Origin: Nissolia schottii
Taxonomy: Eukaryota > Streptophyta > Magnoliopsida > Fabales > Fabaceae
Direction of reading: 5' to 3'
Length of the DNA stretch: 64,000 nt
Assembly: GCA_003254905.1 (NCBI GenBank)
Contig: QANU01086678.1
Coordinates: 1-64,000 of the forward strand
Within the stretch, counting starts at the first letter, position 1, and each line of letters starts with the position of its first letter. Below are positions 55,541 to 64,000 of this stretch, piece after piece. The notes under the pieces were generated by a model. The model was not told the DNA's origin, did no database searches, and saw only the letters and a program-made list of their open reading frames with translations. Made by a program: the position numbers and the translations under genes.

Positions 55541-55790
55541 TATAGTATATTTGTTGTAGTGCTAGGAGATCTATGAGGATTTTGCCATTCGAAAATCTCC
55601 CGGTTGGACTTGTTGGGAAATTGATGCCATAAGGCCGAAAATTGGATTTTGCAATAGAGTTGAGGTAATTGTTGTTTCCATCATCCACCAATGAATCTCC
55701 AAACGCATAGATGAATGAAAATGATGGTGATGGTACTACAAGCACATTATCTGCCGAGACAGATAACAACATAGTAAAAAAAACATACAT

Positions 55791-56375
55791 TTAGCAAGGA
55801 TGGCATTTCCACTTCTCTTTCAAGTCTTTGGTGCCATGAAAACTAAGTTGAAGCAAGTTGTAATTATAAGGAGCTTAAAGGTTTGTATCCATGAAATGAC
55901 ATGTTGCACCTTCCCAATTGATTCACTTTTCCTCCCTATTAACATGCAAAATCTCTTAGGGCAACTAACACACTATTTTACCTCATATCATGCTCACTTT
56001 GGGGTCTTGTTAGACATTACTATTGTTGTGGTTACTTCAAGAATCCCCTTCAACAACATAAAAAAGTTATTAATGAGGTAGTATAATTGGAAGTTAGATA
56101 ATAAATGTTACATAGAAAAGTGATAATGACAGATACTTTGAATAAAACAATGGTCAAAGTGACAAATATTATGAATTGGAGGGAGTAATATGTAAAATTA
56201 TAAGATTGACAAACACTGACACCCCACAAAATGCCAACACAACAAAGGAAATCCCCCCACAATACAATGCATGAGCTAATCACTTTACAAACAGTGGATG
56301 AATTTGTTTACTCTTTTGGTAAAAGTATTTTCTTAGAAGCAAAAGTAGTAGAAGCACGAAACTATTTTGTTTTTG
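55791..56375. other. 5' flank of the GDSL pseudogene
   Basis: Upstream of the minus-strand GDSL exon 1. The open frame across 55800-56081 (plus) resembles nothing I know. GAATTGGAGGGAGTA near 56174 resembles one end of a Stowaway-type MITE, but the other end was not located. Confidence 0.3.
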
Positions 56376-57386
56376 CACTACAACAAAAAAGTAAATTTGT
56401 AGCAATTCAAAATAGGGTTTTGCGATGATTTGAACTGTAACTAAAGAAATTTTGCGACGGTTGGCTATCCGCTGCAATTCTACGGTTGGATATGGGCATA
56501 ATTGTCGCGATATATTTTGCAATGGTTCCCAACCGCAATTATATTTAAATAATATTTTTTTTATAATGTATTGGTGACCGTTGAACCCTACCACTATGTT
56601 TAACTTTTTTAAATATTGTATTTGCAATGGTTTTTAACTGTCGCTACCTTTAAGTTTCAATTTTTTTTTTTAATTTTGCACCTAGAGCTAATATTACCAA
56701 CTTCTCTAATATTTATTTGATTTCTCATTTGTGATACTTCAAAATCTTCAATCTTTAACTTATAGATTTTTTTTTTTACTTTATTTCTCTTACTATAAAG
56801 AAACTCTATTGTTACTTATTTAATCTTACAAGATAATTCGATCGTAAGAGCAATAGACTTGACTAACCTCTATGAATTTGATTTATCTTAAGAGCAATAA
56901 ACTTAACAAGCTAGTTGTCCAAAGGTCAATAAACCAATTATCAAAATCATAATTGTGGGTAACATCAAAGCAAAATATAGGTTAAGTCATTACTGACGCA
57001 AAATACCAAAAACTTGATAACAAATAGAAATCTAACTTAATATCCGTACAAACATGTGGATAAGTTAGGTTAAGTCGAGACTAGACATGGAATTGAGTAA
57101 GTACTAATAATAATACGAAATCTATCTGTGAGAGCCTAACATCAAGGATTATGGATGAGATGATGATGGTCCATGATTTTGGGGATCGTGGCTAGCAGAG
57201 GTGGAAGATCTTGCTACTGTTGGTGAGTCTAAGTCAATAGCCTGAAATTGAAAAGAAATCCAATAATAAATATCTAACAACAATAAATACATAAGTATAT
57301 ACATACATACACATGCATAAATACATACACATACACATAAAGGATTAATGGTTGCAACACATTATTGAAGATGAGGATATGACAAG

Positions 57387-58556
57387 TAGGGGTAGGAATA
57401 GGCCAAACGGTCTGTTTACTCATAAATGTTCATTTATGTTTACTAAAAAAATAAACTTATTTTAAATTCAGTGAGACTTAAACCCAGAACCTCTACCATT
57501 CACAATAATGCCTTATCCACTAGACTACCATTACTTTTTACAACATTTTATGTAATCATATTTATTAATACAATTTTATTATTTAATTTTTATTTTTAAA
57601 GAAACCATAATCTAAAGAGTCCCTAGGACTCTCCCACACTCACACTCTCATCTCATGAATAATATGAGAGAGTTTTGCTAGCATTTTCCTTTTTTGTTTT
57701 GTTTTTGTCAAATGCCATATATTTTGTTTATTATTTTACTATTACATACTAAGCAAGAGAATTGGTGATATACATAACAAAGTTGAACAAACTTTTTTGG
57801 GATATGANNNNNNNNNNNNNNNNNNNNNNNNNNNNNNNNNNNNNNNNNNNNNNNNNNNNNNNNNNNNNNNNNNNNNNNNNNNNNNNNNNNNNNNNNNNNN
57901 NNNNNNNNNNNNNNNNNNNNNNNNNNNNNNNNNNNNNNNNNNNNNNNNNNNNNNNNNNNNNNNNNNNNNNNNNNNNNNNNNNNNNNNNNNNNNNNNNNNN
58001 NNNNNNNNNNNNNNNNNNNNNNNNNNNNNNNNNNNNNNNNNNNNNTTTTTTACTTTAGAATATTATTATATTAAGAAATTAAATTATTAACAAAAATAAT
58101 ACTTTGTTATGATTATTTTTGAAAAATTAAAAATTGCATATTTTATTATTTTTTTATGATAAAAAAATACACAGGCAGATCTATCACTAATATATGACAT
58201 TTTAACAACAAAAAACAAAAAGAAAAATGTTAGCAAAGCTCTCTCACATTATTCAAAGTGTGAGTGTGAGTGAGTCCTAGGGACTCTTTAGATTAAGGTT
58301 TCTTTAAAAAGAAAAAATTAAATAATAAAATTATATTAATAAATATGATTGCATAAAATGTTGCAAAAAGTAATGTTAGTCTAGTGGATAAGGCATTATT
58401 GTGAATGGATAAACAAAAATGAACATTTGTGAGTAAACAGGCCGGCCTGACAGGCTTAGGTCAGGCCTGGCTAAAAAATTGGCTTGTAACAGTTAACAGG
58501 CTAGCTCAGGCCGAAGATTAATGAAACTGGTCTGGCCTGGCCTGTTCCCACCCCTA
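57387..58556. mobile_element. Non-autonomous hAT element spanning the assembly gap
   Basis: The left end is TAGGGGTAGGAATAGGCC and the complement of the right end is TAGGGGTGGGAACAGGCC, flanked by a perfect 8-bp duplication ATGACAAG (57379-57386 and 58557-58564). These are hAT hallmarks. The two arms are long inverted repeats of about 300 bp sharing TGAACATTTNTGAGTAAACAG, the CTAGTGGATAAGGCATTATTGTGAATGG block and the ACTCTTTAGATTA block. No transposase is visible, but 238 bp in the middle are N. Confidence 0.85.
57808..58045. other. Assembly gap (238 N)
   Basis: An unbroken run of N inside the hAT element, between its two inverted arms. The palindromic arms probably hindered assembly. Any open frame drawn across it is meaningless. 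Confidence 0.99.
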
Positions 58557-59875
58557 ATGACAAGCATCCATAGCTCTAAGTTAACAAAAATAGACACAGA
58601 TGCAAAGATAGAGTACCTTGAAAGCGAAAGGGAATGAGAAAAGAAAGAAAGAACGACAAGAGACTGTTATGTTCTCTATAACTCTGTAATTACTCTCTCA
58701 ACTAAGCTTCTGTTTCTCTTTCCACTATCCAAAGTTTTTATGTGACTCAATCTTCCTATTCTAATCCTGGAATATTGGGGCCTCAACACTAAAATAATGC
58801 CATTTCTACCTCAGCAAAGGCTTTAACACACCGAGTTGAAAATGGGGGCATGATGCACCTGGTTAAAAAAATTTGGTCCACCAAATACCAAATAAATTTT
58901 GGACACATATGCCCTCCCTCTTTTCCCTCTCCCATTCACTCTCCTCCTTTCCCCTACAAAGGCAAAAGCTATCAGTCTTACCTGGTGCATTAAAGCCTTT
59001 GCCTTGTACCTCTATTATTTGAACTCTCATAAACAGTAAACCAACCAACCTAAAGTAAATACGCTATCCAGGAATCACTTCAAACATTATATTTAACTCA
59101 TTCAAGATTTCAAATATATGCTAAACGATATATTATTTTAAGAAGCAATTAATGGAAAGAGTTGAGGTGAGTTAACCAGCATATTTGACTTGAGTCCTAA
59201 AAAAAAGATCTATTAAAATTCAAAATGAAATATTACAATTGAACTTACAAGGTAGTACCTGATAATCCAAGCATTCATGAAATTAGGTCCATAATTACAA
59301 GAACAAACGCAAAAGGAAAATTAGGCATACTAAAATCGCTGCTTATGGTTGTAATCAATCAGTAAGAAATCAAATCCCTAAATATTTCGCTCGGATGAAT
59401 GAAAATCGAAGTGGAACCTTAAATCTGAATTAAAATTGAGAGCAAAAACAAAGAAAGAGAGAGCAAACAAAATCAAAGTAAGAAGATAACGAACACGAAT
59501 TGGAACCCTAAATCTGAAACCACTTACCTTGCGAAGAGAGAATGGGCGCCGCCGAAGATGTTGCCACGATGCGAGGCGTAAGTGTCAACGGAGAAGAGAG
59601 CTCGTGTCACCAAAGAAGAGAACTTGCATCGTCATTGAGAGCGAGCTTTGTCGTTGAAAGTGAGCTTCGTCAAGACTCAGATCGAGTGGGAGTGTTTTGT
59701 TTTTTAAATTTTTTATCTTCGAAACTGCAACGGTTGCCTCCTTACTACCACGAGTCCCAGTATAACGCAGCAGTTCCCTCAAACCGCTGCAAAATGCTAA
59801 GCAGTGACAATTTATTCCAACAGTTGCTAAACAGGTGCTGCTTAGATGTAATTGTAAAAGTACTTATTTTTAGAA

Positions 59876-61567
59876 TCAAAAGTTGTTAAACTATAAGAAA
59901 TATAAAGTGCTTTTCTTTTATATACAAGAACAAAAAATCATTTAAAATAATGTGCTCACATAGAAAAAAAATGATTTTTTTTGTACACGATAAATTTTAT
60001 TGTTAAAAAAATGTTAAATTATTTTATATTATTCACTTTTAATTAAAATTAGTTTAATTAAATATATATTATTAAATTGTTTGGATCTGGTCTCTATAAA
60101 AGTATTTCTTTCTTATAAAATTATAGCTAAGGATATAAAAAATTACTTCTCAAAATTTTTTATCAAAAAGTATTTGTAAATTGTACATGATAAACTTTTT
60201 ATCAGATTTGTTATTTGCGTGTTATTTTATTGTTATTAGATCTTTCTATATTTAATCAATGTTGAATGTTGACATTTGTGGTACTTTATTATATGATTAT
60301 GTTAATCTATATATGGATTGAATTTTATAGTATTTTAGCAGGTGTTCTAACAAAGGGGCGAAGTGGGTACCTGCGAGGTGGGTGCGGGTTATAATGTGTT
60401 TAACTTGTGGGTATAGGAGCAGAGCGAGTAGATGTTAGTGTTAATAGGGTGTGAGGCGAGGTTGGGGTGAGGTAAAACCCACCCCACTTTGGCCCATTGT
60501 CATCCCTACTCAAAAAGGTAGGGATTTGCTTTAAAAAAAATAGAAAAATCGATTGCTTTTTACTAGGCAAAATTTTAAGTTCTTTTTTGAAGAAAATTAG
60601 TACTTGTTTTTTTTCTCTTCAAAAAAAGTGCAAACAAATGCACCGAGTATCTTCTTCTATAGCCTGTTAGCCTAAAAGCTTCCTTGTAAGAAGCACGCAC
60701 ACACTTTTGTTGATAACCCAAATAAACTGTTTTATCAGTAACGGATTAATTTAACAGAACGCCTTAAAGTAAAAGAATTGAATAGACTGAAACTGTACAC
60801 AATAAGAAAAGTTCATGTGCAAATTGCAGGTTTGTACAAAGGCAACATGCAGATCATGCACATTGACATGTAGACAAGCTAAAAAAACTCATGTATCAGT
60901 TTCTGCATTATGGTGTAGTGAATAATGGGGGTTATTATTTGTGCATCCTCTCATGGACATACTTAATGCACGCGCAATAAAAAACACTTACAAATTTTTC
61001 TTCTCATTAATTCTCACGGAGAAGTAATTCTCATTAGTTCTCTTACCGTCTGCTCTTACCACCTGCGTGAAATCCTTTACTAGCATAGAATTATGGGTCA
61101 TGATTATTGCATCACAAGTAGTTGCACACGCGGTGCACACTTGGGGCAATAACTGTCGACGGCGCCGCACTCTCGAAAGACGTGTCTACTCTCTCAAAAC
61201 TCGCATGTGACACACTCACTCATTAAATCCAACAGCATGTCAACCGTTCGCATTTCATCTCAGAGCGCCAACCTTTCTTCTCCCACAACATAACCTTTCT
61301 TCTCTCGTCTTCATCCAACAAACACAACCCTCTCGTCTTCCTCTCAGTCACTGCTTCTTCTTCGTCCTTCTTCTGCAACAACATTTTTTAGCTTTTCCGT
61401 CGTAAGGCTTTCTTGTCTCTGCAACTACTAGTAAGACCCAACCTTTACTAGTTCGTTTTCTTTTTGCAAGTTAATCATCGAACCTTTTTGCTATTTTAGT
61501 TCACGTCAACTTTCTTTTCGCTATTTTTTGCTTTCGATCAAAACCTTTTTCATTTTGACTAAATATT
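59876..61567. other. Intergenic with hAT-like end and CT-rich block
   Basis: GGCCCATTGTCATCCCTA ending at 60508 reads TAGGGATGACAATGGGCC on the complement, a hAT-type terminus; the matching end was not found. From about 61200 to 61400 there is a CT-rich, TCTTCTTC-type stretch resembling a plant 5' UTR, but no gene follows. Confidence 0.35.
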
Positions 61568-62165
61568 GGTTATGTCTTGTTGTTTACGAAATTTATGTCT
61601 CATTTTATGAACGGTTGTGTCTAAAAATGAAAAAGGTTGTGCCTAAGTAAAGCAAACGGTTGTGTCTAGGATATGAAAAGGGTTGTGTCTGAAAAGAATA
61701 AAAAGTTGTGTCTGAGTAAAACAAATGGTCGTGTCTAAGAAAAAAAAAAGATTGTGTCCGAGTGAAACAAATGGTTGTGCCTGAGTAAAATAAAAGGTTG
61801 TGTCTAATATACAAAAAGGGTCATGACTTTGTAAAATAAATGGTTGTGTCTCGTTCTCTACTACGGTTGTGTCTGGTGTTGGTGAGTTGGTTGTAACGCT
61901 CTATGGTTATATCTAATGAGAGAAAACTGGTTAGGTCTGTCTATGTTATGTACACTAATTTGTGGGTTTCTAAATGAAATAGTGGCATATGCCTATGCGG
62001 AGTGTATGGTTGTATCTACACAATAGAAAATGGTGTGTCTCGTACTTCGTCATGGTTAAGTCTTTGTTTTCTAGTTAGTTGTGTCTTTTAACATTATATA
62101 ATTGTGTCTTCCTATTGTGTTTGGTTATGTCTTGTAGTTATGTCTTTCTACGTTATATTTGCTTT
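61568..62165 (+). repeat. 23-bp minisatellite with GGTTGTGTCT core
   Basis: From 61568 to about 61886 at least fourteen units of 22-23 bp follow each other. Each starts with GGTTGTGTCT or a close variant (GGTTGTGCCT, AGTTGTGTCT, GGTCGTGTCT), followed by 12-13 variable A-rich bases. The core keeps its spacing while the second half of each unit drifts. After 61886 the units continue, more degenerate, with some irregular spacing (GGTTATATCT, GGTTGTATCT, GTTGTGTCT, ATTGTGTCT, GGTTATGTCT) up to about 62165. No coding sense is likely. Confidence 0.85.
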
Positions 62166-63110
62166 CTTATGTAAGGTTGCAGAATTTTTTTTATTAGTTA
62201 TATCGAGCAAAAAAAATATTACACTTTTAGTTACATTAGTTTATTTTTGTGTTACATAAATTTAAACTATATATAGTATTTAAATAATTTAACCAAATTT
62301 TTTAAAATATAAATAAATTTAATTATATAAGAAATATTTATATATTAGATTAAAATTATAGTAATAAATGTTCAAATTATGTTTGTGCATTGCACGGAGG
62401 AAACATCTACTTTTCTTAAATTCTTCTATATATAGTGAAAGAGGGATTTGATCAGTTACCACAAGCAAGTCAGCATCTTATACCATGTTTTCCAAACTTC
62501 TTTTTCTTCACTTCGTTAAGTATAAGGAAAAAAAATGGGCATATATTTGAAATAAAGTAAATGCTTAAGTTGGTTTTCAAAAGATATACGAAGCATCAAA
62601 TCAATCAATATAAAACTTTTTTTTTGTGTTATTTTGATTCTTTATGGAGTAAAATATCAGTTTAAGAATCAAATTCATGTCTAAATAAAAAAAACAAAAA
62701 AAAAATCATTGTATGCACTGCTTTTCACCATTCAGAGCATGACTACACTGGAGGATCAAGGTAGGCATAATCTTTGAAACTACCTGACTACTACAACTAA
62801 CTAGATAAAATTAGTTACAAATTAGCTATAATACATTACTACAGAGATTAAGTTGGGCCTCCGTCAGTGTGTGTGTTTGGGCCAAGCGGTAATGGGCCCA
62901 TAGTGGATATTAGTGATCATTTTCATTTCTTAAATTAAGAAAAAATTATTTCTACAATTGAGTTCACAGTTTAGGAGTTGTCCTTCTATTCTATTAAATT
63001 GCAGTCTAATGTTCCACTCTCATCTCCCCTTTGCCTTTCTCGTTAAGGAAAGAAATTCATTGCTCTCAACACAAATAATAATTTCTCGCACCAATATATA
63101 TATAATTTGA
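62166..63110. other. Intergenic AT-rich region
   Basis: No gene, RNA gene or well-bounded element is seen. Confidence 0.4.
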
Positions 63111-63112
63111 TG

Positions 63113-64000
63113 GTTTTGTGCGGCTTAGAGGAGGGGGGGTTGAATCTAAGCAAAGTCTTTCGTTTTAAAAAAATTAACCTTTCTTTGAAATTTGTCTCCT
63201 AAAAGTTTAGGAGATGTCTCCTTGTATTCAGATAGACAAGTTTTCTGAAAAGACCAAAATTTTGAAAACGAAAACAGATTTTCTTTTAAATGATAGGAAA
63301 TATAAATAGTGGAGAGAAGAAGAAAAACAAACACAATATTTACACTGGTTCGATTCCTAGCCAGGAATCTACGTCCAGTTCTTCAATCGCCAAAATCTGT
63401 TTTTCTTTCACAAAAACTTACAAGCACTAATAGTTTTTCTCAAGAACTCACAAGACAGAAATTTCAAATACAGAGACTTGAACTGAAAATCTTTCTCTCA
63501 AGCTCTCTGTTGCTCGCCAAAAAACAAACTCTCAAATAACCAATTTTCTCACCAAGCAATAAAATACCAAAATACCAAATCAAAGGATTGAAAATAACAT
63601 ATCCAAAATATGAGAGGTTTTTAGGTGAAGCTCTTGAGGATGTATTTCAATGGTGGTCTTTTTCTCTCATTTTTCTCTTATGTCTTGTGTGTCTTTAGAA
63701 TGGTGAAGACACTTCCATTTATACTCGATCCTTAGCATATTCTTGAAGCTTGAGATCATCTCCTTCGTTTTTGCCATTCTTCAATGATTCTCTCTTTCTT
63801 CCTTCTTTTGATTTCAATCCGCTCAGCTCCTTCCAATTTTTGTTGATGCTCATTTAAGAGACATTTTTTCACATGTGCTTCAATCTCTCTTGGCCGTTGC
63901 AAGAGTATGTTTCTCGTTTCCTCTTCCATGAATTTTTCTTTCTTTCTTCTTGTATCACGTTCAGCCTTCTTGCTGAGTATATCACGTGATTTTGCTTCTT
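63113..64000 (+). mobile_element. LTR-like segment running off the window end (SIRE/Maximus-like?)
   Basis: GGCTTAGAGGAGGGGGGGTTGAATC at about 63123, followed later by ACACTGGTTCGATTCC and CTACGTCCAGTTCTTCAA (about 63342-63388), resembles the opening part of large plant copia LTRs of the SIRE/Maximus lineage. No partner LTR or coding domain is inside the window, so this is similarity by memory only. Confidence 0.3.

Larger units (their letters stand above)
42171..55561 (+). mobile_element. CACTA (En/Spm) DNA transposon, 13.4 kb with nested copia
   Basis: The left terminus is CACTACAACAAATATACT followed by TTAAG; the right terminus read on the complement is CACTACAACAAATATACT followed by ATAAG. 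Flanks are TTA and CTA, one mismatch from a 3-bp target duplication. Both ends carry subterminal repeats with an AAGTGTG core in both orientations (about 42335-42480 and 55090-55540). It contains degenerate TNP2- and TNP1-like transposase genes, a captured ALDH10 exon, a MITE, GA repeats and a 5-kb copia insertion. Without the copia it would be about 8.4 kb. The broken transposases make it non-autonomous. Confidence 0.92.
41806..55790 (-). pseudogene. GDSL esterase/lipase gene, split by a CACTA transposon and 3'-truncated
   Basis: Exon 1 (55790-55562, minus) encodes a short hydrophobic N-terminus and the catalytic-Ser block I with [15 protein letters not shown], then [19 protein letters not shown] and IDLL. 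Exon 2 (41933-41806, minus) encodes GELVNHPYLPAFTD and VNYASAGAGIRPEIGKNL with a proper acceptor (TTTTGCAG) and donor (GTAATA). Phases agree (exon 1 ends in phase 1; 357 bp joined), and both exons have normal sizes for plant GDSL genes. The 13.4-kb CACTA element lies exactly at the end of exon 1. Exons carrying blocks III and V, including the catalytic Asp-His, were not found downstream, so the gene is dead. Members are secreted esterases/lipases. Confidence 0.88.
56376..59875 (-). mobile_element. Probable second CACTA-like element, partial, host of the hAT insertion
   Basis: CACTACAACAAAAAAG at 56376 is a CACTA-type terminus. It is followed by repeated motifs such as TTTGCGACGGTTGG and CAACCGCAATT to about 56650. 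Similar motifs in mirrored orientation (AACCGCTGCAAAATGC, CTGCAACGGTTGCC) occur at 59725-59860. On the minus strand, 57240-57148 reads as a small terminal exon after a CAG acceptor (AIDLDSPTVARSSTSASHD), and 59541 ends an exon-like block with GTAAGTGG donor. The right terminus lacks a clear GTAGTG, so the boundary there is approximate. Confidence 0.45.

Noticed and set aside
55800..56081. 93-residue plus-strand frame next to GDSL exon 1
   Set aside because: No similarity to any family; it sits in the upstream flank of the minus-strand GDSL gene.
57762..58090. Open frames spanning the N run
   Set aside because: They consist almost only of unknown bases.
60908..60918. GTGTAGTG as right end of the second CACTA-like element
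   Set aside because: Only eight bases fit and the subterminal motifs stop about 1 kb earlier.
61605..61814. Repetitive 69-residue minus-strand protein
   Set aside because: It is a by-product of the 23-bp repeat; 23 is not a multiple of three, so units are read in shifting frames.
61568..62165. CRISPR-like array (regular core with variable spacers)
   Set aside because: Core of only 10 bp, spacers of 12-13 A-rich bases, eukaryotic plant context; a minisatellite explains it.

Overview
The window is nuclear DNA from a flowering plant, most likely a eudicot. It has spliced genes with GT-AG introns, plant-only families (S-domain receptor kinases, an FQR1-type quinone reductase, a GDSL esterase), and a very high load of plant transposons (Ty1/copia, Ty3/gypsy, L1-type LINE, SINE, CACTA, hAT and foldback MITEs). 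I cannot name the species. There is one 238-base assembly gap and one single N.

Layout. Positions 1-1020 hold an L1-type LINE 3' end and an LTR-like segment, repeated at 19142-20885. A complete but decayed Ty1/copia element lies at 1307-7472 (5-bp target duplication, and its own inserted foreign segment), followed by a truncated minus-strand Ty3/gypsy LTR plus gag (about 7835-9946) and degenerate repeats up to 12 kb. Two apparently intact seven-exon G-type lectin S-receptor-like kinase genes follow at 13867-17069 and 22554-26267. A short intronless NF-YC-like histone-fold gene (17511-17891, minus) sits between them. From 26.3 to 35.8 kb there is no convincing gene, only MITE-like inverted repeats and AT-rich DNA. 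A four-exon FQR1-like NAD(P)H:quinone oxidoreductase gene occupies 35917-39686. A tRNA-derived SINE with a perfect 14-bp target duplication is at 40495-40638.

The most structured part is 41.8-55.8 kb. A CACTA (En/Spm) transposon of about 13.4 kb (42171-55561) sits exactly at the exon 1 boundary of a minus-strand GDSL esterase gene whose later exons are absent. The CACTA carries degenerate TNP2 and TNP1-like transposase genes and one exon from an ALDH10 (betaine/aminoaldehyde dehydrogenase) gene. It is itself interrupted by a young Ty1/copia element (48629-53631). Beyond it are a non-autonomous hAT element spanning the gap (57387-58556), probably nested in a second CACTA-like element, a 23-bp minisatellite with a GGTTGTGTCT core (61568-62165), and an LTR-like segment running off the end.

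Functionally the host genes look independent: a tandem pair of receptor kinases (cell-surface perception), a CCAAT-binding factor subunit, a cytosolic/membrane-associated quinone reductase and a dead lipase. What ties the window together is history: tandem duplication of the receptor-kinase neighbourhood followed by repeated, nested transposon insertion. I see no previously undescribed biochemical system. The strongest leads are the CACTA exon capture and gene disruption, the 23-bp repeat array and the GC-AG intron in the FQR1-like gene.
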